Source: an uncultured Pseudomonadales bacterium (GTDB taxonomy: Bacteria > Pseudomonadota > Gammaproteobacteria > Pseudomonadales > Azotimanducaceae). From it: a DNA stretch of 64,000 bases. The position numbers were made by a program, and so were the translations under genes. The DNA is taken from positions 2,480,001 through 2,544,000 of the forward strand of contig OY282455.1 in assembly GCA_958296195.1 (NCBI GenBank). The letters are read 5' to 3'. The notes beneath the pieces are model-generated. The model made no database searches, was not told the DNA's origin, and saw nothing but the letters and a program-made list of their open reading frames with translations. Below, in pieces: positions 24,948 through 33,070 of the stretch. Every line of letters begins with the position of its first letter. Position 1 is the first letter of the stretch.

Positions 24948-26492
24948 TCAACTCCTGCCCATCGCCTCCCGGGGCAGGTGAATGGGGAATTTGTCCCGCA
25001 CCTCGGCGTCCACCTCGTCGCTGACGTGGCTTGGGAAGTAGGTGCTGAGGATTTCCCGTTTGCGCTCGATGGCCAGTTTCAGCATCACCGGCTTGCCGGC
25101 TTCCTCCCAGACGTTGGGGCTTAGGCGGTCGCCAAAGTCCGGGTAGATGTACTCGCTTTGCATGACCTGCAAGGTCTTGTCTGAGCCTAGGTAGTGGCCT
25201 TCGCCGCCGGTGCAGACCTGCTTGATTTCGTCAAAGCTCAGGGTGTCTGGGTTGACTTCAATGCCCCGGGTGATGCGCAGGGCGGCGCCGAGCACGTCGT
25301 TGTCCAGCAGCAGGCTTTCCGGGCAGGTGCCCAGTAAGCTGGCGTACATGCCGGCGGACTCGTAGATGATGTTGGCGCCGGCCAAGGCGGTGGTCGCCAC
25401 TGCGGAGGCCCGTTCGGCCCCGGCTTGGAAGTCCGGGAACTTGGCGTCCGTCATGCCGCAGGCGGTGCCGAAGGGCAGGTCAAGAACCAGGCCGACTTGG
25501 GCGCAGGCGGCGCAGAGCAGGGCCTGCTCCGGGGAGCCGCCGCTCATGGCGCCGGTGCGCAGATCCGAGACGAACGGCCAAGTGCCGAGAATGGCCGGGG
25601 CGCCTGGTTCGATGGCGTTGACGTAAACCAAGCCGCCCAAGCATTCCGCCCAGGCTTGGGAGACGGCCCCGGCTAGGCAGGCCGGCGTGGTGGCCCCGGC
25701 TTGCCCGGCGGACAGCAGCAGCACTGGCATGCCGCCCTCGACCGCCACCCGCAGGCACTCCAAGGCGTCCGTGGCGAACTTCATGGGCGGCACCACGAAG
25801 CAGTTGGACTGGCTGACGAACGGCCTAGCCCGCCATGCCGCCTCACTCCCGGCGATGCGGTGCAGCATCTTCAAGGTCTTCTCCACATGCCAGCCTTGGG
25901 TCCAGCTTGCGCCCACGTGCTTGGTGGTGCCCATCACCGCGGCATAGGTGGTGTTGACGTCCAAGGCGTAGTTGTCGTCAATGTCGCGCGGCACGCAGGT
26001 GCGCTGGAACATGTGGATGTGCTCGCACTGGTCCACAATCCGCGCCATGTCGTAGAGATCTTGGGCGGTGGACTCCCGATAGGCGTTGTTCTCGGAATCG
26101 GCCACCATGACGGCCGCGCCGGCGGTGGCGCAGTGGACCTTGCCGCCGCTTAGGTGCAGGTCGTGCTGCGGGTCTTGGCCGTGCAGGACCAAATCCCGCT
26201 GGGCCTGCCGCAAGGCGTTCTCGACCACCGCCCTAGGCATTTTCAGGCGTCCATCCCCACCGACGACGGCACCCACCGCCAGGCAGGTTTTGGTGCAGTG
26301 GGGCGTGGCTTCGCCGAAGCCGACCTCCTCGAGAATGCGGAAGCTGTTCTCAATGATGGCGGCGATGTCCGCCTCCTTCAGCGGCTTGTACTGCCCGCCG
26401 AGTTCGCCGGGATGCACCGGCTTGATGGTGTCCGCCAAGGGCGCCGCCCGCAGTGCTTGGCGCGCTTTCCTGCCTCCGGCTCGTCTCGCCAT
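24948..26492 (-). CDS. MttB superfamily corrinoid-dependent methyltransferase (non-pyrrolysine)
   Basis: 514 residues. Segments typical of the trimethylamine methyltransferase family are ILEEVGFGEATPHCTK, DSENNAYRESTAQDLYDMAR, the barrel region MPVLLLSAGQAGATTPACLA and TGGEGHYLGSDKTLQVMQSE near the end. There is no in-frame amber codon, so it is not a pyrrolysine-type MttB but belongs with the non-Pyl group, which includes glycine betaine:corrinoid methyltransferase. The partner corrinoid protein and reactivase are not in the window. It faces the two demethylating dehydrogenases, consistent with catabolism of quaternary or tertiary amines. The substrate is inference only. Confidence 0.82.
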   Translation of the reverse strand: MARRAGGRKARQALRAAPLADTIKPVHPGELGGQYKPLKEADIAAIIENSFRILEEVGFGEATPHCTKTCLAVGAVVGGDGRLKMPRAVVENALRQAQRDLVLHGQDPQHDLHLSGGKVHCATAGAAVMVADSENNAYRESTAQDLYDMARIVDQCEHIHMFQRTCVPRDIDDNYALDVNTTYAAVMGTTKHVGASWTQGWHVEKTLKMLHRIAGSEAAWRARPFVSQSNCFVVPPMKFATDALECLRVAVEGGMPVLLLSAGQAGATTPACLAGAVSQAWAECLGGLVYVNAIEPGAPAILGTWPFVSDLRTGAMSGGSPEQALLCAACAQVGLVLDLPFGTACGMTDAKFPDFQAGAERASAVATTALAGANIIYESAGMYASLLGTCPESLLLDNDVLGAALRITRGIEVNPDTLSFDEIKQVCTGGEGHYLGSDKTLQVMQSEYIYPDFGDRLSPNVWEEAGKPVMLKLAIERKREILSTYFPSHVSDEVDAEVRDKFPIHLPREAMGRS

Positions 26493-26624
26493 GTTGAAAA
26501 CCCTCGTGGTGGATGGGAACGGACACGCATTGTAGGAGATTGGATTGGCGATGGAAATCGTCGCAACCGACTCGTTTCGGCCGCGGTTTGGGCTACTGAT
26601 TCGCAGTTGGCGGACAGTTCCTGC

Positions 26625-26653
26625 TTGACTTCCTTCGATGATTAGATGATAGT
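26625..26653 (+). promoter_or_regulatory. Candidate promoter of arsR-arsI
   Basis: TTGACT and GATAGT with a 17-base spacer, just upstream of the arsR start. The direct repeat GATGAT-TA-GATGAT overlaps the -10 region and could be part of an ArsR operator, but no clear dyad is seen. Confidence 0.4.
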
Positions 26654-26659
26654 GGAATT

Positions 26660-26965
26660 ATGGAAAGACAGCAGGCACTAGCCGCGTTGGCGGCGCTCTC
26701 CCAGGAGACTCGGCTCGATGCATTCCGGTTGCTCGTCCAGGCTGGCCCGGACGGGCTAACTCCGGGCGCCGTCAGTGAGCGGCTGGGAATTCCCGCCGCC
26801 ACGCTGTCGTTCCACCTGAAGGAACTCCGGAACGCCGGGATCGTGCGTTTCCGGCGCGCAAGTCGGTCCCTGATCTACAGCGCCGACTTCGCCGCGATGA
26901 ACGCGCTTCTCGGGTTCCTGACCGAACACTGTTGCCAGGGGACGCCGGGCGAACCCCGCCCCTGA
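26660..26965 (+). CDS. arsR: ArsR-family metalloregulator
   Basis: 101 residues with a winged helix: LSQETRLDAFRLLVQAGPDG, AVSERLGIPAATLSFHLKEL (recognition helix) and AGIVRFRRASRSLIYS. A vicinal Cys pair lies near the C-terminus (TEHCCQG), as in the AfArsR-type As(III) sensor, where adjacent C-terminal cysteines bind arsenic. It probably represses its own operon with the downstream C-As lyase-like gene, 19 bases away, and is released by trivalent arsenicals. Confidence 0.82.
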   Translation: MERQQALAALAALSQETRLDAFRLLVQAGPDGLTPGAVSERLGIPAATLSFHLKELRNAGIVRFRRASRSLIYSADFAAMNALLGFLTEHCCQGTPGEPRP

Positions 26966-26984
26966 AACCGAACGGAGAAAATCC

Positions 26985-27365
26985 ATGCGACTGCAACTCG
27001 CTCTTAATGTCAAAGACCTTGACCGCGCCGTGGACTTCTACTCCCGCCTCTTCGGCGTCCGACCGCACAAGCGAAAGCCTGGCTACGCCAACTTCGCCAT
27101 CGCGGAGCCGCCGCTCAAGTTGGTGCTCTTCGAGTCGCCCGAAGCGTCGGACCGCGTAAATCATCTCGGCATTGAGGTACAGGACGACGCCGAGGTCCGC
27201 AAGGCGACGGAGCGGCTAGTGGCGGCTGGCCTCGCCGACAAAGTCGAGGAGAACACCACCTGCTGTCACGCCCGGCAGAACAAGGTCTGGGCCACCGAAC
27301 CGGAGGGCATCCGCTGGGAGTGGTACCGAGTCATTGAGGATGTGGAGTCCAACGCCCCGGCCTAA
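26985..27365 (+). CDS. arsI: ArsI-like C-As lyase / CadI (VOC fold)
   Basis: 126 residues of the vicinal-oxygen-chelate fold. LNVKDLDRAVDFYSRLFGV holds the first motif, NHLGIEVQ the metal His, and ENTTCCHARQNKVWATEPEG the ArsI signature with a Cys pair that binds methylarsenite, followed by WEWY. The enzyme removes methyl groups from trivalent organoarsenicals. It follows arsR closely and is probably co-transcribed with it. Confidence 0.82.
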   Translation: MRLQLALNVKDLDRAVDFYSRLFGVRPHKRKPGYANFAIAEPPLKLVLFESPEASDRVNHLGIEVQDDAEVRKATERLVAAGLADKVEENTTCCHARQNKVWATEPEGIRWEWYRVIEDVESNAPA

Positions 27366-27502
27366 CCCGCTGTCGGACTTAGCGATGCAGATGGCGCGGT
27401 TGCCTTGCGACGCGATCCGTGGCGCCGCATTTTTGGTTTGACTTTCCGCCTGTGCTGGTATTGAGTTCGCCCGCCGCTCATCCGGCGGAGTGAATTTGGG
27501 CT

Positions 27503-29158
27503 ATGGTGATGAAGAAAACAGCTTTGCGCAGCATTGCGGACGTGGCGTCCGACCTTGGCTTGGCGGCGGGAGACTTGGAGCCTTACGGCGCCCACAAGGC
27601 GAAGGTGCCGCTGGGCGCCTTTCCCAACCGCCAAACGCCGGGCCGCTTGGTGGTGGTCACCGCCATTACGCCCACGCCGGCCGGAGAGGGCAAGACCACC
27701 GTGGCGGTGGGCCTCACCCAAGGCCTGGCTCGCATTGGCAAGAGCGTCGCGCTCACCTTGCGGCAGCCGTCCCTCGGGCCGGTGTTCGGGCATAAGGGCG
27801 GCGGCACTGGCGGCGGTCAATCCACCGTGCAGCCGGCGGCGGACATCAACCTGCACTTCACCGGCGATTTCCACGCCGTGCAGTCGGCCCACAACCTGTT
27901 GGCCGCCATGACCGACAACGCTGTCCACCGCAAGGCGGTGGCTGGTTTGGAGGCGCACGGCGTCACTTGGCGGCGGGTGACGGATGCGGAGGATCGGGCC
28001 CTGCGCAAGGTGGTCACCGGCGTCGGCGGCAGCATCAACGGGCCGATGCGGGAGGGCGGCTTCGACATCTCCGCCGCCTCGGAGATCATGGCCATTCTGG
28101 CCTTGGCCTCCAGCCACGAAGATTTGCGCCAACGCCTAGGTGACGTGGTGGTCGGCTGGACGAAGGATGGGCAGCCGGTGACGGCCCGAGAAGTGGGCGG
28201 CGTCGGCGCCTTGATGGCGCTGCTGCGGGACGCCATGAAGCCTAACTTGGCGCAGACCTTGGAGGGCCAGCCGGCCATCATCCACATGGGGCCGTTCGGC
28301 AACATCGCCCACGGCTGCAGTTCAATCCTGGCGGACCGCTTGGCGGTCAACTGCGCCGACATCACGGTGACGGAGGCCGGCTTCGGCGCCCATCTCGGCT
28401 TCGAGAAGTTCATGGACATCAAGGTGCGCCAAGGCGGTCCGGCGCCGGCGGCGGCGGTGGTGGTGGCCACGGTGCGGGGTTTGCGCTGGCACGGCGGCGT
28501 TGCGCGCGAAGACTTGGAGTCCCCCAATGTGGACGCCGTGCAGGTTGGCGCCCAAAACTTGGCCAACGCCATCCGCATCGTCAAGATGTACGGCCTGCCG
28601 GTGGTGGTGGCCATCAACCGCTTTCCCACCGACAACCGCGCCGAGGTGGAGGCCGCCGCCGCCGCGGCCCACGATGCCGGCGCTGCGGTGGCCGAGGCGG
28701 ACGGCTTTGCCAAAGGCGGCGCCGGCATGACGGATCTGGCCGCCGCCGTTTGGGAGGCCGCCCAGGACGGGGATTCGCGGCCGAACCTGCTGTACCGGGA
28801 CGAGGAGACTCTGGAGGCCAAGGTCGATCGCTTGGCCAAGGTCATCTACCAAGCGGAGTTGGTGGAGTGGGGGCCGCGCACCCGGCTGACCGCGCAGCGC
28901 TTCGCTGCTCTGGGCTGGGACCATCCGGTGTGCATGGCCAAGACGCATTTGTCGGTGTCCGCCAAGCCGGAGCTTCTTAACGTGCCCATCGGCCATACTT
29001 TGCCCATTCGGGAAGTCAGGGTGCAGGCCGGTGCCCGGCAGATCGTCACCTTGGCCGGGGACATCAACACCCTGCCGGGCCTGCCCTCCCATCCCAACGC
29101 TTGGGATATCGACCTCAATGACGCCACGGGCGAGATCACCGGCATTCTGAGCACCTGA
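27503..29158 (+). CDS. fhs: Formate--tetrahydrofolate ligase
   Basis: 551 residues, the normal length. Near the N-terminus ITPTPAGEGKTTVAVGLTQG is the ATP-binding signature; LRQPSLGPVFGHKGGGTGGG and MGPFGNIAHGCSSILADRLA are family hallmarks. It makes 10-formyl-THF from formate, ATP and THF. With the GcvT-type dehydrogenases upstream it ties methyl-group oxidation to the folate one-carbon pool. The ATG at 27503 is used; GGCGGAGTG lies upstream. Confidence 0.95.
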   Translation: MVMKKTALRSIADVASDLGLAAGDLEPYGAHKAKVPLGAFPNRQTPGRLVVVTAITPTPAGEGKTTVAVGLTQGLARIGKSVALTLRQPSLGPVFGHKGGGTGGGQSTVQPAADINLHFTGDFHAVQSAHNLLAAMTDNAVHRKAVAGLEAHGVTWRRVTDAEDRALRKVVTGVGGSINGPMREGGFDISAASEIMAILALASSHEDLRQRLGDVVVGWTKDGQPVTAREVGGVGALMALLRDAMKPNLAQTLEGQPAIIHMGPFGNIAHGCSSILADRLAVNCADITVTEAGFGAHLGFEKFMDIKVRQGGPAPAAAVVVATVRGLRWHGGVAREDLESPNVDAVQVGAQNLANAIRIVKMYGLPVVVAINRFPTDNRAEVEAAAAAAHDAGAAVAEADGFAKGGAGMTDLAAAVWEAAQDGDSRPNLLYRDEETLEAKVDRLAKVIYQAELVEWGPRTRLTAQRFAALGWDHPVCMAKTHLSVSAKPELLNVPIGHTLPIREVRVQAGARQIVTLAGDINTLPGLPSHPNAWDIDLNDATGEITGILST

Positions 29159-29411
29159 GGAGCGTCCTCCACCCCCGCAGGGTCTCCCCACTATCTTAGC
29201 GCCCTGCCGTTTTGCGCGTGGCTGCATTGCACGGATGCCGTGGAATTCAGGTAGTGAGCCGGGTTGGGCTTTAGCTGTTTCATGGTGTCTGGGCTTGTTG
29301 CCAGCAGCCCGGGATTTGCCAACGACTTGCGCTGCGGCCTTCCCGTAGGCGCTTTGTGCGCGTAACCTACCGCACCTTTGCCGCGCGGCGGCTAAGGACG
29401 CCATTGCAGCC

Positions 29412-30590
29412 ATGCACAGGATTCGCACCTACAATCAGATCGCGGCTCGGGGCCTTGAGCGGTTTTCTCGGGAACGCTACGAAGTCGGCGGAGAGATTGC
29501 CGACCCAGACGGCATCCTGCTGCGCAGCCACAAGCTGGCGGCGAATGTCCTGTGCGGCCGCCTTTGCGCTGTCGCCCGGGCCGGCGCCGGCGTCAACAAC
29601 GTGCCGGTGGAGCGCTGCACGGAGGCCGGAGTGGTGGTGTTCAACACCCCGGGCGCCAACGCCAACTCGGTCAAGGAGTTGGTGTTGGCCGCCCTGTTGC
29701 TTAGCTCCCGGGATATGGTCGGCGGCATGGCGTATGTGGCGTCCTTGGCGAAGGTGCCGGACGCCGCTGAACTCAACGCCTTGGTGGAGGCGGAGAAGAA
29801 ACGCTTTAGGGGACGGGAGCTGTACGGCAAGTCCTTGGGGGTGGTGGGCTTGGGCGCCATCGGCTCCTTAGTGGCCCGCTCGGCGCTGGATCTGGGGATG
29901 GAGGTTCTCGGCTATGACCCGGCCATTTCCGTGGACGCGGCCTGGCGCCTGCCGAGTGAGGTGCGGCGCATGGAGAACCTGCCCAGTCTGTGTGCCCGTT
30001 CGGACTACGTCAGCCTGCATGTGCCGCTGTTGCCGGAGACCGAGGGCCTCATCAGCAGGGAGGCGCTGCGTTCGTTTCGCCCAGGCGGCGTGTTGCTCAA
30101 TTTCGCCCGCGAACCGGTGGTGGACCGCACGGCGCTGATCACCGCCTTGGATGAGGGGCGCTTGGCCAGCTATGTAGCGGATTTCCCCATGCCTGGGTTA
30201 GTGGGACATCCCAACGTGCGCTTCACGCCGCATTTGGGGGCCAGCACAAGAGAGGCGGAGGAGAACTGCGCGGTCATGGCCGCCAACCAGCTCATCGCCT
30301 TTCTGGAGACGGGCAACATCACCAACTCCGTCAACTTCCCCTCGGTGTCGCTGGAGCCCTCCAGCGGCCATCGCTTGGCCATCACCAACAGAAACTTGGC
30401 CGGAATGCTCGGCCAGATGACCACGGTGCTGGCCAAGCACGACATCAACATCATCGACATGCTCAACAAGAGCCGCGCCGAGGTGGCCTACAACCTGCTG
30501 GACATAGAGGCGGCCCCCGATGCGGCATTGGTGGCGGAGCTCAACGCCATCGACAGCGTCATCAACGTGCGGGTGCTGAACGGCGACTAG
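29412..30590 (+). CDS. serA: D-3-phosphoglycerate dehydrogenase-like 2-hydroxyacid dehydrogenase
   Basis: 392 residues: substrate domain with ARAGAGVNNVPVERCTEAG, Rossmann domain with GVVGLGAIGSLVARSALDLG, the catalytic-site SDYVSLHVPLLPETEGLI and TPHLGASTREAEENCA (His-Glu pair), then an ACT-like C-terminus (NLAGMLGQMTTVLAKHDINI). It catalyses the first step of serine synthesis, consistent with one-carbon metabolism around it. The domain order and ACT domain fit SerA; oxidation of another 2-hydroxyacid is less likely. The 250 bases before it contain nothing recognised. Confidence 0.87.
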   Translation: MHRIRTYNQIAARGLERFSRERYEVGGEIADPDGILLRSHKLAANVLCGRLCAVARAGAGVNNVPVERCTEAGVVVFNTPGANANSVKELVLAALLLSSRDMVGGMAYVASLAKVPDAAELNALVEAEKKRFRGRELYGKSLGVVGLGAIGSLVARSALDLGMEVLGYDPAISVDAAWRLPSEVRRMENLPSLCARSDYVSLHVPLLPETEGLISREALRSFRPGGVLLNFAREPVVDRTALITALDEGRLASYVADFPMPGLVGHPNVRFTPHLGASTREAEENCAVMAANQLIAFLETGNITNSVNFPSVSLEPSSGHRLAITNRNLAGMLGQMTTVLAKHDINIIDMLNKSRAEVAYNLLDIEAAPDAALVAELNAIDSVINVRVLNGD

Positions 30591-30614
30591 ACTGAATCGA
30601 TCGCACCTCTGCGG

Positions 30615-31430
30615 CTAGGGCGCTACGGGCCGCTTGGGATCCGTGATCCACTCGCTCCAGGAGCCGGGGTAGAGGGCCGGCTCCTCCAACCCGGCTAGGC
30701 GCATGGCCAGCACGTTGTGGGCGGCGGTGACGCCGGAGCCGCAGTAGCAGACCGGCTTGTGAGTGAGTTCGGCGAAGCGGGTGCGCAGCCGGGCGGCTGG
30801 ATGGAACCGGCCGTTGGCGTCCAGGTTTTCCTGAAACGGGCGGCAATGGGCACCGGGGATATGTCCCGCCACCGGGTCGATGGGTTCCTCAAGGCCGTCG
30901 AACCGCGGCTTGGCGCGGGCGTCGATTAGTGTACACCGATCCAGGCCGCGTTCGATTGCTTCTGCGGTCACGCAGCGGGTGAGTGTGGGTCGCAGCGAGA
31001 AATTGCCGGGTCTTGGGGCGACGGTTGTGCTGGTCAGTTCGTCCGGCCAAGCGTCTAAGCCGCCATCCAGCAGGGCTGCCGCCTCATGCCCGCACCATCG
31101 GGCCAGCCACCAGCCGCGGGCCGCGAAGGCGCCGCCGGCGTCGTCATAGAAGACGAGTTGATCCACGTCGTTGGCGCCCCAAGCCGCGAAGCGCCGCGCC
31201 ATGCGGGAGCGTTGCGGCAGCGGATGGCGTCCGCCGGCGCCGGGCGGCGCCGCCAAATCTTGGTTCAGGTCCGCATGGACGGCGCCGGGAATGTGGCCTT
31301 GGGCGTGCATACGCCGTCCATAGCCAGCGTCGGCCAAACTGGCGCGGCAGTCGAAAAAACGCACGGGTCGCTGCACAAGGCGCAGGTCTTCAACGCTGAT
31401 GAGATCGGCGAACATGAGCGCAAGCGGCAT
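30615..31430 (-). CDS. sseA: Sulfurtransferase, two rhodanese domains (thiosulfate/3-mercaptopyruvate type)
   Basis: 271 residues. The N-terminal inactive rhodanese domain has DCRASLADAGYGRRMHAQGH and GGLDAW-containing segments; the catalytic C-terminal domain has IDARAKPRFDG and the active-site loop CYCGSGVTA (Cys near residue 228). The loop resembles that of 3-mercaptopyruvate sulfurtransferases. It transfers sulfane sulfur to cyanide or thiols. It is convergent with the serA-like gene. Confidence 0.88.
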   Translation of the reverse strand: MPLALMFADLISVEDLRLVQRPVRFFDCRASLADAGYGRRMHAQGHIPGAVHADLNQDLAAPPGAGGRHPLPQRSRMARRFAAWGANDVDQLVFYDDAGGAFAARGWWLARWCGHEAAALLDGGLDAWPDELTSTTVAPRPGNFSLRPTLTRCVTAEAIERGLDRCTLIDARAKPRFDGLEEPIDPVAGHIPGAHCRPFQENLDANGRFHPAARLRTRFAELTHKPVCYCGSGVTAAHNVLAMRLAGLEEPALYPGSWSEWITDPKRPVAP

Positions 31431-31666
31431 AGCGGATCTGTTGCCAAGGCCAGCTAATTATAGGGCTGCACAGTCGTAGTTGCCGGTCGGGGTTGCACGG
31501 CCCGCAGCAGGATGCGGCCTGTTGATGGCCTTCCCTATGCGCCTTGGCGTCCAGCGGCCGACGAACATTGCTGTTCGAGTGCGCGGCGTTTGCGGCTAAA
31601 CTGTCACCGACTGGCGCCACATGGCGAGGCGGCTGGAAAAGCAAATTGACACAAGGAGACTGCACA

Positions 31667-32041
31667 ATGTTGGGATACTGCACCATTGGCGTGAATGACA
31701 TGGACCGGGCCTGCGCCTTCTACGATGCGTTGCTCGGCGAGATTGGGGCGTCGCAGTTGTTCGGGATGGATCGAATCAAGTTCTACGGCACCGCGCCCGA
31801 CCAATCCATGCTGGCCCTCTGCATCCCCTACAACGAGGAGGCGCAGCACTCAGGCAACGGCAACATGGTGGCCATTCCGGGGGGTGACCGGCAAGGGGTG
31901 GACAAGCTCTACGCCAAGGCCCTGGAACTCGGCGCCACCGACGAAGGCCCGCCGGGAGAGCGGATGCCGGTTTTCTACGGCGCCTATGTACGGGACTTGG
32001 ACGGCAACAAGCTCTGCTTCTTTGAGATGAAGATGGGGTAG
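31667..32041 (+). CDS. VOC family protein (glyoxalase-like)
   Basis: 124 residues from the ATG at 31667, which has AAGGAG eight bases upstream; the longer open frame to 31544 lacks family features. It has a VOC-type start YCTIGVNDMDRACAFYDALL and end VRDLDGNKLCFFEMKMG. These proteins include glyoxalases and small dioxygenases; the substrate is unknown. The 230 bases upstream, between it and the divergent sulfurtransferase gene, show no recognisable gene. Confidence 0.8.
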   Translation: MLGYCTIGVNDMDRACAFYDALLGEIGASQLFGMDRIKFYGTAPDQSMLALCIPYNEEAQHSGNGNMVAIPGGDRQGVDKLYAKALELGATDEGPPGERMPVFYGAYVRDLDGNKLCFFEMKMG

Positions 32042-32188
32042 ATCGAGCAGCGCCGCCGACGGGTTGTACTGGCGGGCGACGGTGCTTCACTTTCGGGCAG
32101 GAGGGGCTGTCGGAGAGCCTTTGATTCAAGGCGTTGCGGGTTGGGCGGCCAAAGCGCCCTGGCTCAGGAAACCGATGGTGCGGACCGG

Positions 32189-32947
32189 ATGCGGTTGACG
32201 GACGAACAGGTCGCTCAATATTGGGAGCAAGGCTACCTGCTTGTGGGCGGGCTGGTTGCGGCGGTCAGGCTGGCCGCCTACGAGCGGCGTTTCATCGCCT
32301 TGGCCAGCGGCAAGGCGGTGCCTTGCCCAGATATGGGGATCATGCGCGACGTCATGGTGGTGCGGGGGGCCGCGTCGCCGGCCACGGCCTTGGATGCGGT
32401 CAACAAACTGTTCAACTTTGAAGATGACCCGGAACTCTACGGCTACGCCTTGGAGCCGGCCCTGCTGATGGCGGTGCGCAGCCTGATTGGCGAGGACATC
32501 TTCAGCGTCTCCACCAACTTCTTTAACAAGCCGCCTGGGCTGGATGGGCGCCATCCGCTGCATCAGGACTTGCGCTACTTCAGCCTGCGCCCGGCGGACA
32601 GCATCGTCGCCGTTTGGACCGCCTGCACCGACGCGAACAGGCAGAACGGTTGCCTAGCGGTCATTCCGGGCAGCCACAAGGGCGGGCTGTTGGCGCATGG
32701 AGACCCGGACTGGCAACACGTCAATGCCGGTTTCTTCGGCATTCAAGACATCGACCTAAACAGGCGGCGGCATGTGCCGATGGGCCAGGGCGACACCCTG
32801 CTGTTCCATCCGCTGCTTATCCACGGCTCCGGGCGCAACCGCGGCAACGCCTGCCGCCGCGCCATCGCCGCCCACTACGCCGCCGCCAACTGCCGCTCGC
32901 CGCGGCCGAACTGGCATCTGGCTAATCCATTTCGGCGCATCGATTGA
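32189..32947 (+). CDS. Phytanoyl-CoA dioxygenase (PhyH) family protein
   Basis: 252 residues from the ATG at 32189 (MRLTDEQVAQYWEQGYLLV, the standard PhyH N-terminus); an upstream start at 32141 is open but lacks support. The iron ligands appear as HPLHQDLRYF (HxD) and the distal His in FHPLLIHGSGRN, with Arg residues after it for 2-oxoglutarate. AVWTACTDANRQNGCLAVIPGSH is a typical family segment. It hydroxylates an unknown small molecule. The family is very abundant in marine and sponge-associated bacteria. Confidence 0.85.
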   Translation: MRLTDEQVAQYWEQGYLLVGGLVAAVRLAAYERRFIALASGKAVPCPDMGIMRDVMVVRGAASPATALDAVNKLFNFEDDPELYGYALEPALLMAVRSLIGEDIFSVSTNFFNKPPGLDGRHPLHQDLRYFSLRPADSIVAVWTACTDANRQNGCLAVIPGSHKGGLLAHGDPDWQHVNAGFFGIQDIDLNRRRHVPMGQGDTLLFHPLLIHGSGRNRGNACRRAIAAHYAAANCRSPRPNWHLANPFRRID

Positions 32948-33070
32948 CGGGAGTTGGGGCTGTGCAGGGCGTTGGCAAGCGGCGTTGACAGTGGACCGCC
33001 GCCCGCGCAAGTTTCAGGTTCGAGGATTCGAATCAACGCCGGGATTTTCTGACAACATTCAGGCTAGGCC

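Noticed and set aside
24948-26492. Pyrrolysine-containing MttB
   Set aside because: The frame has no internal amber codon, so it belongs to the non-pyrrolysine group.
27817-29428. Large minus-strand ORFs opposite fhs (27817-28845, 28322-29428)
   Set aside because: They have no recognisable domain and lie wholly opposite a full-length formate-THF ligase gene.
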